This document shows, in pieces, positions 48,049 to 56,366 of a stretch of DNA of 64,000 nucleotides (the stretch's first letter is position 1; the number at the start of each line of letters is the position of its first letter). The DNA is from Longispora sp047121295 (GTDB lineage Bacteria; Actinomycetota; Actinomycetes; Mycobacteriales; Micromonosporaceae). The notes under the pieces are model-generated. The model was not told the origin of the DNA and searched no databases. It was given only the letters and a program-made list of their open reading frames with translations. The translations under genes and the position numbers were made by a program. Location of the stretch: contig NZ_CP139447.1 of assembly GCF_047121295.1 (NCBI RefSeq), positions 2,480,001 through 2,544,000 of the forward strand, read 5' to 3'.

Positions 48049-49697
48049 GCCGACCCGCCGCAGGTGCCGAGGGTCCCGTCCTCGAGCCCGGCCCGCAGGA
48101 TCGGCCGGAGCACCTTGCCGAGCGAGTTCTTCGGTAGCGCGGGCACGACCTCCAGCCGGACCGGCCAGTTCTCCCAGGTCATCCGCTCCGCGTCGAGGAA
48201 CTTCGTCAGCTCCTCCAGGGTCGGCGGCTCGCCGTCGGCGACCACGACCGCGCAGACGCAGTCGGCGCTGGGGAAGTCGGGGTCGGGGTAGCCGATCAGC
48301 ACCACCTCGCGGACGGCCGGGTGCCGGGTCAGCACGCCCTCGACCTCCAGGGTGGGCACCTTGGCCGCCTGCCGGGTGGTGATCAGGTCCGCCCGGCGGC
48401 CGGTGATCCGGATCCCGCCGCGCCCGTCGGGCCGGGCCATGTCGCCGGTGTCGAACCAGCCGTCGGCGTCGGTCTGCGCGGCGTACACGTCGGCCTGGTC
48501 GAGGTAGCCGACGGTCTGCGAGGCGCCCCGGACCAGCAGCCGGCCGAGGTCCTCGCCCGGCTCGGCGTCGATGCGCACCTCCATCCACGGCTCGGCCCGG
48601 CCGTCGCTGGACGCGGCCCAGCCGGCGGGATCCTCGGGGCGGGTGAGCGTGACCGCGCCGTTCTCGGTCATGCCCCACAGCGCGCCGAGCTCCACGCCGA
48701 GCGCCTCGCGTACCTCGGTGACCAGGTCGGGCGGGATCGGGGCGGAGCCCGACAGCAGGTACCGCAGAGTCCTGAGCTCTTTGGGGTTCTCGCTCTGGGC
48801 GGTGAGCAACCCCGCGACGTACAGCGGCGCGGCGTAGCCGAAGGTGACCCCGTGCTCGGCGATCAGGGCGTGGTACAGGGCCATGTCGGCGGTGTCCTGC
48901 ATGACGCTGGTGCCGCCGAGCAGCAGCGGCATGTGCACGGCGTAGCTGAAGCCGGCCATGTGGGTCAGGTAGTGCGGAATGGCGATCACCTCGTCGGCAC
49001 CGAGCCGGTAGGGCTCGCTCACGGTGCGCACGGCGGCGTAGAGGGTGTTCTGGGTGTGCGCGACGGCCTTCGGCTCGCCGGTGGTGCCGGAGGTGACCAG
49101 CAGCAGGCTGACGTCGTCCGGGCCGAGCGGGTCGACCCCGGTCAGCGGGTGGCGCTCCTCCCACGGGGTGTCGACGAAGAACGCCGCGAAGTCCAGCGCG
49201 CCCGGTGGCGGGGTGCCGACCACCACGTGGTGCTCCAGGGTCGGCGGCGCGGCCTCGGCGACCCGGGTGACGTAGTCGACGCCCTCGAAGACGTCGGGGG
49301 CGAAGCACACCTTCGCGGCGGTCCGGCGCAGGACCTGACCGAGCTCGCGGGCGCCCAGCGCGGGGATGATCGGGGCGACGACGGCGCCGATCCGCACGCA
49401 GGCCAGGTACAACGGCGTGAGCATCCACTGGTTGGGCAGGTGGATGGCGACCACGTCACCACGGCCGACGCCGAGCTCGGTCAGCGCGCCGGCGAACCGG
49501 GCCACCGTGCCGGCCAGTCGCGCGTAGCTGAGGGTCCGGGCGTGCTCGCCGCCCTGGTAGGCGATGATCGCGGCCCTGTCGGGCGCGTGGTCGACCGCCC
49601 GGGCCAGGTCGTCGAGGAACGTCTCGTCGCGCCACCATCCGTTCGCCCGGTACAGGGCGGACTGCTCGGCGGCCGGGCGGATCAAGGTCTCCCACAT
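48045..49697 (-). CDS. Acyl-AMP / acyl-CoA ligase
   Basis: A 550-aa ANL-superfamily enzyme: phosphate loop LLLVTSGTTGEPKAVAHT, LWGMTENGAV, WFDTGDMARPDG, RITGRRADLI and the C-terminal catalytic lysine in NSLGKVLR. It resembles cyclohexanecarboxylate/fatty-acyl ligases. It would activate a free carboxylic acid, perhaps an acyl part of the cluster product or a precursor. Start ATG lacks a ribosome site; the frame is open for another 66 codons. It is divergent from the flavin oxidase operon and shares its promoter region. Confidence 0.87.
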   Translation of the reverse strand: MWETLIRPAAEQSALYRANGWWRDETFLDDLARAVDHAPDRAAIIAYQGGEHARTLSYARLAGTVARFAGALTELGVGRGDVVAIHLPNQWMLTPLYLACVRIGAVVAPIIPALGARELGQVLRRTAAKVCFAPDVFEGVDYVTRVAEAAPPTLEHHVVVGTPPPGALDFAAFFVDTPWEERHPLTGVDPLGPDDVSLLLVTSGTTGEPKAVAHTQNTLYAAVRTVSEPYRLGADEVIAIPHYLTHMAGFSYAVHMPLLLGGTSVMQDTADMALYHALIAEHGVTFGYAAPLYVAGLLTAQSENPKELRTLRYLLSGSAPIPPDLVTEVREALGVELGALWGMTENGAVTLTRPEDPAGWAASSDGRAEPWMEVRIDAEPGEDLGRLLVRGASQTVGYLDQADVYAAQTDADGWFDTGDMARPDGRGGIRITGRRADLITTRQAAKVPTLEVEGVLTRHPAVREVVLIGYPDPDFPSADCVCAVVVADGEPPTLEELTKFLDAERMTWENWPVRLEVVPALPKNSLGKVLRPILRAGLEDGTLGTCGGSA

Positions 49698-49789
49698 AAG
49701 CGGGAAAGCTACCCGATCAAGCTCTACTGTGGAACCCTGAGATTGACGGCTGTGACTGCGTGTGAGCAGGCCGCCCCGGGCGGTCGATT

Positions 49790-49802
49790 GTCCACGATGG
49801 AC
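49790..49802. promoter_or_regulatory. Hyphenated palindrome in the divergent cluster promoter
   Basis: GTCCA-CGA-TGGAC, about 93 bp from the ligase start. The same form as at 27194-27206. Nearby TATAAAT (minus strand, 49823-49829) is a possible -10 for the leftward ligase/exporter pair. Confidence 0.35.
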
Positions 49803-49871
49803 CATCATTGCTCCAGGAACACATTTATACAACACTATTCCCCCAGGTCGAATGATCCAGTACGGTCTGGT

Positions 49872-49885
49872 CACTGTCGACAGTG
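49872..49885. promoter_or_regulatory. Perfect 14-bp palindrome before the encapsulin-cluster operon
   Basis: CACTGTCGACAGTG has no central gap and ends 12 bp before the GTG start of the first operon gene, over its ribosome-site region. It is a strong candidate operator, but no regulator gene lies within the cluster. Confidence 0.55.
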
Positions 49886-49897
49886 CGGGGGGCAACG

Positions 49898-50977
49898 GTG
49901 CCGGAATTTCTCGTGATCGGCGCCGGCATCGCGGGCGCGGCCGCCGGGTTCTTCCTGGCCGCGCACGGCCCGGTGACCGTCCTGGACATGGAGTCCGCCG
50001 CCGGCTACCACGCGACGGGCCGCTCGGCGGCGCTGTTCTCGGAGTACTTCGGGACCCCGCCGGTCCGCGAGCTCACCGCCGCCAGCCGGGCCTTCCTGAC
50101 CGCGCCGCCGGCCGGATTCTGCGACGCGCCGCTGCTGCACCCGCGCGGGGTGGTCGCGGTCGGGGCGGACGGCGCGGAGTTCGAGGCGGAGCTCGCCGAG
50201 GGCTCCGGGGCGCCGGAGCCGGCCCGGCGGATCGACGCGGGCGAGGCGGTCGCCCGCTGCCCCGTGCTGCGGCCCGGCACCTTCACCGCCGCCATGCACA
50301 AGCCCGGCGCGATGGACATCGACGTCGCGGCGCTGCACCAGGGGTTCCTGGCGGGCGTGCGCCGCTCCGGTGGCCGGGTGGTGACCGGGGCCCGGGTCCG
50401 CGCGGTGGACAGGCACGGCGGACGGTGGCGGGTCGGGACCGACGCGGGCGAGTACGAGGCCCCGGTCGTGGTGAACGCCGCCGGCGCCTGGGCCGACGAG
50501 CTCGCCACGGCGGCCGGGGTCAAGCCGGTCGGGCTGGTCGCCCGGCGCCGGACGGCCTGCCTCGTCGCCCTGCCGCCCGGGCTGGACGCCCGGGACTGGC
50601 CGCTGGTGCACGACGTCCCGGAGACGTACTACTTCCGGCCCGAGTCCGGCGGCCTGCTGCTCTCGCCCGCCGACGAGACCGCCGCCCCGCCCGGCGACGC
50701 CCGCCCCGCCGACCTGGACGTGGCCCTGGCCGCCGAGCGGGTCGGGCGGGCCACCACCCTGGTGATCCGGAGCGTCCGGCGGGCCTGGGCCGGGCTGCGG
50801 ACGTTCGCGCCGGACGACACCCCGGTGCTCGGCGCCGCCGAGCTGCCCGGCTTCCACTGGCTGGCCGGGCTCGGCGGCTTCGGCATCCAGACCGCCGCCG
50901 AGGTCGGCCGGCTGCTCGCCGCGGAGGTGACCGGCAGCCCGCTGCCCGCCCCGCTCGCCGCTGGACGGTTCCGGTGA
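49898..50977 (+). CDS. DAO-family FAD-dependent amino acid/amine oxidase
   Basis: A 359-aa flavoenzyme of the D-amino-acid/glycine oxidase fold: FAD motif VIGAGIAGAAAGFFLA (G8, G10, G13), ATGRSAALFSEYFG, AMDIDVAALHQGF, VVNAAGAWADELA and a C-terminal GFHWLAGLGGFGIQTA. It should oxidise an amine to an imine. GTG start with GGGGGG 5 nt upstream. First gene of a six-gene operon; its stop overlaps the NRPS start. It could prepare the amino-acid building block or oxidise the amine product of the cluster. Confidence 0.9.
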   Translation: MPEFLVIGAGIAGAAAGFFLAAHGPVTVLDMESAAGYHATGRSAALFSEYFGTPPVRELTAASRAFLTAPPAGFCDAPLLHPRGVVAVGADGAEFEAELAEGSGAPEPARRIDAGEAVARCPVLRPGTFTAAMHKPGAMDIDVAALHQGFLAGVRRSGGRVVTGARVRAVDRHGGRWRVGTDAGEYEAPVVVNAAGAWADELATAAGVKPVGLVARRRTACLVALPPGLDARDWPLVHDVPETYYFRPESGGLLLSPADETAAPPGDARPADLDVALAAERVGRATTLVIRSVRRAWAGLRTFAPDDTPVLGAAELPGFHWLAGLGGFGIQTAAEVGRLLAAEVTGSPLPAPLAAGRFR

Positions 50978-53799
50978 TCTCGGGGACGGCCGTGGACAAC
51001 GGCGCGTTCCACGCGGTACCGACGCTGATCGAGCGCCAGGTCGACCGGATGGGCGACCGGCCCGCCGTCACGCACGGCGAGCGCACCCTGAGCTACCGCC
51101 AGCTCGACGGCCTGGCCAACGGGCTCGCCGCGCACGTGGCCCGGTGCGGGGTGCGCCGCGGCGACGTCGTGCCCGTGCTGCTGCCCGACGGCCTCGACTT
51201 CGCGGTCGCGTGCCTGGCGCTGATGAAGCTCGGGGTGGCGTTCGTGCCCCTCGACCCGGACTGGCCGGCGGCCACCCTCGACGCCACCCTGGCGGTGCTC
51301 GCGCCCCGGATGGTCATCGACGGCGACACGCGCTACGAGTCGACGACGGCTCGACCCGGGGTCGCGCTTGGCCCCGACGACCTGATCTACGGCATCTTCA
51401 CCTCCGGCAGCACCGGCACCCCGCGCTGCGCCCTGAACACCCACCGGGGACTGGTCAACCGGTTCGCGTTCATGACCCGGTACTTCGCGGCCACCGGCGA
51501 CGAGGTCGTGCTCCAGAACAGCCGGCACACCGTCGACTCGTCGGTCTGGCAGCTGTTCTGGCCGCTCACCGTCGGCGCCCGCAGCGTGATCCCCGTCCGG
51601 ACCGGCTACGTCGACCTCGAACACACGGTGGCCACCATCCACCGGCACCGGGTCACCCTGACCGACTTCGTGCCCAGCCTGCTCGGCGCGCTGGTCGCGC
51701 TCGCCGACGCCGACCCGGCCGCGCTGGCCCGGCTGGGCAGCCTCACCGAGCTGGTCGTGGGCGGCGAGGAGATCGTCGCGCCGGTCGTGCACCGGCTGTG
51801 CGAGCTGCTGCCGGGGCTGCGGATCACCAACGGGTACGGTCCCACCGAGGCCTCGATCGGGATGGCCTTCCACCCGGTCACGCCGGCCGACGGCGACGCG
51901 GTGCCGCTGGGCCGGCCGATCGACAACTGCTACGCCGTGATCCTCGGCCCCGACGACCGGCCGCTGCCGATCGGCGAGGTCGGCGAGGTCGTGATCGGCG
52001 GCGCGTGCCTCGGCGTCGGGTATCTGGGCGCCCCGGCCCGGACCGCCGAGGCCTTCGTGCCGAACCAGTTCCCGGCCATCCCCGGCGACCGCCTCTACCG
52101 CACCGGGGACCTGGGCCGGCTCGACGCCGCCGGCCGGCTGTTCTTCCACGGCCGCCGCGACTTCCAGGTGAAGATCGGCGGCGTCCGGATCGAGCTCGGC
52201 GAGATCGCCGCCGCCGCCGAGCGCTGCCCGGGCGTGCTGCAGGCCCGGGTACTCCTCGCGCCGACCCGACCGCCGGCCCTGGCCGTGTTCGTGGCGGCGA
52301 CCGGGCTGGACGAGGCCGCGCTCGGCGCGCACCTGCGGCGCGAGCTGCCCCGCGACCGCCGGCCCCGGTACCGCTTCGTGCTGCCCGAGCTGCCGCTCAC
52401 GGACGGCGGCAAGGTCGACCGGGCCCGGCTGCGGTCCCTCCTCGACGCCCAGCTGGCCGCCGACGCCGCCCTGCTGGGGCAGGCCGGCGAGCAGGAGGGC
52501 GCGACCGCCGTCGACCGCATCCTGGGCGTGTTCCGCCGGGTGCTGCTCCGCCCGGATCTCGGCCCGGACGACGACTTCTTCGACTCGGGCGGGGACTCCC
52601 TCGCCGCCCTGCGCGTGATCGCGGACCTCCGTGCCACCACCCCGACGCGGGCCGTCGGCGTGGCGGACCTGTTCGCGGCGCCGACCGCCACCCGGCTCGC
52701 CGGTCGCCTCGCCCCGCCCGTCGCCGACGAGGCCGCCCTGATGGAGATCGACTCCGCGCTCCCCGCCGGCCTGGACATCGCCCCGCTCGGCGCGCTCGGC
52801 CCGCCCACGAGCGTGCTGGTCACCGGTGCGACCGGCTTCGTCGGCAGCCGGATCGTGTACGAGCTGCTCGCCGGCACCACCCTGCGGGTGCACGTGCTGT
52901 GCCGGGCCGCCGACGACGACCACGCCGCCCGCCGGGTCGCCGGCGCCCTGCAGGGCCAGGGCCTGTGGCATGCCCGGTTCGCAGACCGGCTGCACGGCCA
53001 CGCGGGCGACCTGGCCGCGCCGGGCCTGGGGCTGACCGGGCGCGGCTGGGACCGGCTCGCCGGGGGCTGCGACGCGATCATCCACAGCGGCGCGGTGGTG
53101 AACTTCCTGTTCGACTACCTGACCCACCGGCCCGCCAACGTGCTCGGTACCCAGGAACTCCTCCGGCTCGCCCTCACCGGCCGCCCGAAGGCGCTGCACC
53201 ACATCTCCACCCTCGGGGTGCTCGACCGGGAGGCCGCCACCCGCGCCGAGCCGCTGGCCGAGAACTTCGACCCGGCCTGGGCCGCGCGGCCGATGAGCGG
53301 GTACAGCCGGTCCAAGTGGGTCGCCGAGCGGGGCCTGACCGAGGCCCGGCAGAAGGGCGCGCACGTCACGATCTACCGGCTCGGCGAGGTGATGGCGGCC
53401 ACCGACACCGGATACGCCAACAGCCGGGCCGCCACCGAACTCATTCTCGCCGCCGTCGCCCGGCTCGGGGTGGCCCCCGACGTCGCGCTGCGCACCGACT
53501 GGACCCCGGCCGACCACGCGGCCCGGGCCGTCGTGGCGGGCCTGTTCGACGCGCGCGCCTGGGGCCGCAACCTGCACGTGTTCCACCCCGACAGCGTCGA
53601 CCTGATCGACCGCGCCGGGCTGGCCGCGCGCCGGGTCCCGGTGCCGGAGTTCGTCGAGCGGCTGCGCGCGGAGCCGGCATGCCGGCTGCTCGCCGGGCTG
53701 CTGGCCTGCAAGCCCCTCCACGAGCTCGTGGTGGACAACCCCCGGCTGTTCCGCCGGGAGCACGGCGCCCAACTGGATCAGAAGAAAGAAGAACGATGA
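50974..53799 (+). CDS. NRPS-like enzyme: adenylation, peptidyl carrier, thioester reductase (A-PCP-R)
   Basis: A 941-aa single-module enzyme. Adenylation domain (about 1-500): IFTSGSTGTPRCALNTH, NGYGPTEASIG, YRTGDLGR, TDGGKVDRARL. Carrier protein: FFDSGGDSLAAL with the phosphopantetheine serine S542. Reductase domain (about 610-930): VTGATGFVGSRIVYELL NADPH motif and YSRSK (Y777, K781), as in carboxylic-acid reductases and Lys2. It activates one amino acid and releases it as an aldehyde or alcohol. Reading the specificity residues by eye gives D-S-W-D-V-G-G-I-G-K, not a code I know; the acidic residue in the fourth place hints at a basic substrate. No condensation domain. Confidence 0.93.
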   Translation: MISGTAVDNGAFHAVPTLIERQVDRMGDRPAVTHGERTLSYRQLDGLANGLAAHVARCGVRRGDVVPVLLPDGLDFAVACLALMKLGVAFVPLDPDWPAATLDATLAVLAPRMVIDGDTRYESTTARPGVALGPDDLIYGIFTSGSTGTPRCALNTHRGLVNRFAFMTRYFAATGDEVVLQNSRHTVDSSVWQLFWPLTVGARSVIPVRTGYVDLEHTVATIHRHRVTLTDFVPSLLGALVALADADPAALARLGSLTELVVGGEEIVAPVVHRLCELLPGLRITNGYGPTEASIGMAFHPVTPADGDAVPLGRPIDNCYAVILGPDDRPLPIGEVGEVVIGGACLGVGYLGAPARTAEAFVPNQFPAIPGDRLYRTGDLGRLDAAGRLFFHGRRDFQVKIGGVRIELGEIAAAAERCPGVLQARVLLAPTRPPALAVFVAATGLDEAALGAHLRRELPRDRRPRYRFVLPELPLTDGGKVDRARLRSLLDAQLAADAALLGQAGEQEGATAVDRILGVFRRVLLRPDLGPDDDFFDSGGDSLAALRVIADLRATTPTRAVGVADLFAAPTATRLAGRLAPPVADEAALMEIDSALPAGLDIAPLGALGPPTSVLVTGATGFVGSRIVYELLAGTTLRVHVLCRAADDDHAARRVAGALQGQGLWHARFADRLHGHAGDLAAPGLGLTGRGWDRLAGGCDAIIHSGAVVNFLFDYLTHRPANVLGTQELLRLALTGRPKALHHISTLGVLDREAATRAEPLAENFDPAWAARPMSGYSRSKWVAERGLTEARQKGAHVTIYRLGEVMAATDTGYANSRAATELILAAVARLGVAPDVALRTDWTPADHAARAVVAGLFDARAWGRNLHVFHPDSVDLIDRAGLAARRVPVPEFVERLRAEPACRLLAGLLACKPLHELVVDNPRLFRREHGAQLDQKKEER

Positions 53800-54782
53800 T
53801 GCGGTACCGCAGGCTCGGCCGGCTCGGCTGGCAGGTCAGTGAGGTCGGCTACGGCATGTGGGGGATCGGCGGCGGCCCGGGCGGCTTCACCGGCTGGGAC
53901 TACGACACCGCCCCGGCCTGCCTGGACCTCGCGCTCGAACTGGGCTGCAACTTCTTCGACACCGCCTGGATCTACGGCCGGGGCGTCAGCGAACAGCTCC
54001 TCGGCCGCCTGCTGCGCGACAACTCCGACCGCCGGATCTACGTGGCGACCAAGGTGCCGCCGAAGAACCGGGAGTGGCCGCCGCGCGCCGCCGACACCCT
54101 GGACGAGGTGTTCCCGGCCGACCACATCCGCGAGTACACCTACAAGTCCCTGGAGAATCTGGGGGTCGACCGCATCGACCTGCTCCAGCTGCACGTCTGG
54201 GAGGACCGGTGGGCCACCGACGAACGGTGGCAGAAGGCGATCAGCGACCTCAAGGCCGAGGGCGTGGTCGACGGCGTCGGGATCAGCGTCAACCGGTGGG
54301 AGCCGGCGAACTGCCTGGGGGCCATCGACTCGGGGCTGATCGACGTCATCCAGGTGATCTACAACATCTTCGACCAGGCGCCCGAGGACGAGCTGTTCGC
54401 CCGGGCCCTCGCCGACGACATCGGGATCATCGCCCGGGTGCCGTTCGACGAGGGCGGGCTGACCGGCACGCTGACCGCCGACACCACCTTCCCGGCCGAG
54501 GACTGGCGCGCCGTCTACTTCGGACCGGAGAACCTGCCGGCGACCGTCGAGCGCGCGGGCCGCCTCGCCGGTGACCTGCCGGCCGGGATGAGCATGCCCG
54601 AGGCGAGCCTGCGGTTCATCCTGCACCACCCGGCGGTCAGTACCGTGATCCCGGGCATGCGCCGGGCCGAGCACGTCCGGGCCAACCTCGGGGTCTCCGA
54701 CGGCGCGCCGCTGGACCCGGCGCTGCTGGAGAAGCTGCGCGGACACCGCTGGGACCGCCGGCCCACGGACTGGTCGATGTGA
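53796..54782 (+). CDS. Aldo/keto reductase
   Basis: A 328-aa NADPH-dependent oxidoreductase: RRLGRLGWQVSEVGYGMWGI, NFFDTAWIYGRG with the catalytic Asp and Tyr, VATKVPPKN with the Lys, LLQLHVWED with the His site, and a C-terminal ILHHPAVSTVIPGMRRAEHV cofactor loop. The ATG overlaps the NRPS stop (ATGA). It most likely reduces the aldehyde released by the reductase domain, or a related carbonyl in the pathway. Confidence 0.92.
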   Translation: MMRYRRLGRLGWQVSEVGYGMWGIGGGPGGFTGWDYDTAPACLDLALELGCNFFDTAWIYGRGVSEQLLGRLLRDNSDRRIYVATKVPPKNREWPPRAADTLDEVFPADHIREYTYKSLENLGVDRIDLLQLHVWEDRWATDERWQKAISDLKAEGVVDGVGISVNRWEPANCLGAIDSGLIDVIQVIYNIFDQAPEDELFARALADDIGIIARVPFDEGGLTGTLTADTTFPAEDWRAVYFGPENLPATVERAGRLAGDLPAGMSMPEASLRFILHHPAVSTVIPGMRRAEHVRANLGVSDGAPLDPALLEKLRGHRWDRRPTDWSM

Positions 54783-55477
54783 AGCCCGCGATCGTGATGT
54801 GGGCGCACCCGCGCTCGGTCTCCACCGCCTTCGGCCGGATGATGATCGAGCGCGGGGACGTCGCGGTCGTGCACGAGCCGCTGGTCACCCTCGTCGACTT
54901 CGGCGAGGTGCCGGTCGGCGGCCGGACGCTGCGCGCGGCGCCCGACGTGCTGCGCGCGGTGCGGGAGCTGGCCCCGGTGTTCATGAAGGACACCGTCGAG
55001 TACCGCTACGACGGGCTGTTCGCCGAGCCCGACTGCATGGTCGGGCTGACCCACACGTTCATCGTCCGCGAGCCGAAGCAGACCATCGCCTCGCACTACG
55101 ACCTGCTGCCGGACGTGACCTGCGCGAAGATCGGCTACGAGCACCAGTACCAGCTGTTCGAGCTCGCGTGGCAGGTCACGGGGGAGCGGCCGGTCGTCGT
55201 CGACGCCGCCCGGCTGCTGGCCGACCCGCCGGGCGTGGTGGCCGCGTACTGCGACGCCGTCGGCCTCCCGTTCCTGCCGGAGGCGCTGAGCTGGGCCCCC
55301 GAGGAGCGGCCCGAGTGGGAACGCACCGCCCGCTGGCACGTCGACGCGGCCCGCAGCTCCGGCTTCGCCGCGTCCGAGAAGACCTATGCGACCACCGTGG
55401 ACAACGACGCCCGGCTGCGCGCGTTCCACGAACACCACCGGCCGTTCTACGAGCGGCTGATCAGACACGCGATCTAG
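54779..55477 (+). CDS. Sulfotransferase-like protein
   Basis: A 232-aa P-loop-like protein opening with IVMWAHPRSVSTAFGRMMIE, the phosphosulfate-binding strand-loop-helix of a family annotated as sulfotransferases or branched-chain-aminotransferase-like. FIVREPKQTIASHYDLLPD fits the 3'-phosphate-binding region with Arg and Ser. It would transfer a sulfo group from PAPS to a hydroxyl or amine, such as the alcohol made by the preceding reductases. The GTG overlaps the aldo/keto reductase stop (GTGA). Confidence 0.8.
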   Translation: MKPAIVMWAHPRSVSTAFGRMMIERGDVAVVHEPLVTLVDFGEVPVGGRTLRAAPDVLRAVRELAPVFMKDTVEYRYDGLFAEPDCMVGLTHTFIVREPKQTIASHYDLLPDVTCAKIGYEHQYQLFELAWQVTGERPVVVDAARLLADPPGVVAAYCDAVGLPFLPEALSWAPEERPEWERTARWHVDAARSSGFAASEKTYATTVDNDARLRAFHEHHRPFYERLIRHAI

Positions 55478-55487
55478 GGGGTTGGGT

Positions 55488-56366
55488 ATGTCCGAGTTGA
55501 CACCGGGTCAGGCGTTCGCGCGGGCCTTCGCCAAGGACGGCGAGCAGGCGGAGGTGACGTTCGACTTCACCATCACCGACGCCTTCCAGCCGACCAAGGA
55601 CCGGCCCCGGGTGACGGTCCGCAACCTGTTCCGCAAGCGGCCCGCGCTCGACGGGCCGGTCCGGTTCTGGACCGAGAGCCGGCCGACCGCCGCCGAGGCC
55701 GCCCGGGTGCACGAGTCGGGGCTGCGCCGGGAGGCCGCGTTCCGGTCCGGGGTCGCCGAGGCCGGGGTGCGCCCGATCACGGCCTGGGTCCAGCTGCCCG
55801 ACGGGCTGGCCGACGACGAGGAGGCCGTGGCCGCGTTCATCGACTTCCGGCTGCTGGTCCGGCTGGCCACCGCCGAGAACCAGGCGCTGACGTACACGCT
55901 GCTCGACCGGGCGGACGTGGCCCGGCTGCCGTACCACGGCGACTACGTGGCCGGCGTGATGGCCGCCTGCAACGAGATCGAGCAGACCGGCGCCACCGCG
56001 CACGCGATGATCGTCAACCCGCACGACTACTACTTCCACCTCGTCGGCCGCGGCGTGCTGGAGGACCTGGCCCGGGGCGGCACCCTGATCAGCCGGACCC
56101 GGATGGTCGAGCCCGGCCGTGCGCTGGTCGGCGACTTCGCGATGGCCGCCCGGCTGCTCGACGGCGGCCGGTCCACGATCCGGGTGGCCGAACCGCCGGC
56201 CGGCACCTTCGCCGAGCCGGGGCTCGCGGTGTGCGCCGAGATCCACGAGGGCATCGCCCTGCACCTGCCGACGCACTTCTTCCTCGTCGAGCCGGCCGCC
56301 TCGGCGGCGCACCTGACCGCCGCCGCACCAGCGGCGGTCGCGCCACGACCCCGGGTCGGGCAGTGA
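55488..56366 (+). CDS. HK97-fold encapsulin-type shell protein (probable Family 3 encapsulin)
   Basis: A 292-aa protein that reads as a capsid-like shell subunit. The order is N-terminal arm and variable E-loop region (about 1-120), helix LLVRLATAENQALTYTLLDR, spine-like DYVAGVMAACNEIEQTGATA, then HAMIVNPHDYYFHLVG (N177), LISRTRMVEPGRALVGDF (D216), STIRVAEPP, and GIALHLPTHFFLVEP near the end. These are the classic blocks of HK97 major capsid proteins and encapsulins. A 24-residue Ala/Pro tail follows, perhaps inside or outside the shell. GGGGG lies 6 nt before the ATG. No portal, terminase, protease or tail genes are nearby; instead it sits inside a biosynthetic operon. Encapsulin surveys describe a Family 3 found in natural-product clusters, which fits. 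Confidence 0.8.
   Translation: MSELTPGQAFARAFAKDGEQAEVTFDFTITDAFQPTKDRPRVTVRNLFRKRPALDGPVRFWTESRPTAAEAARVHESGLRREAAFRSGVAEAGVRPITAWVQLPDGLADDEEAVAAFIDFRLLVRLATAENQALTYTLLDRADVARLPYHGDYVAGVMAACNEIEQTGATAHAMIVNPHDYYFHLVGRGVLEDLARGGTLISRTRMVEPGRALVGDFAMAARLLDGGRSTIRVAEPPAGTFAEPGLAVCAEIHEGIALHLPTHFFLVEPAASAAHLTAAAPAAVAPRPRVGQ

Noticed and set aside
55488..56366. Prophage origin of the HK97-fold gene
   Set aside because: No terminase, portal, protease, tail or integrase genes lie in the window, and the gene overlaps biosynthetic genes on the same strand with the same codon style.
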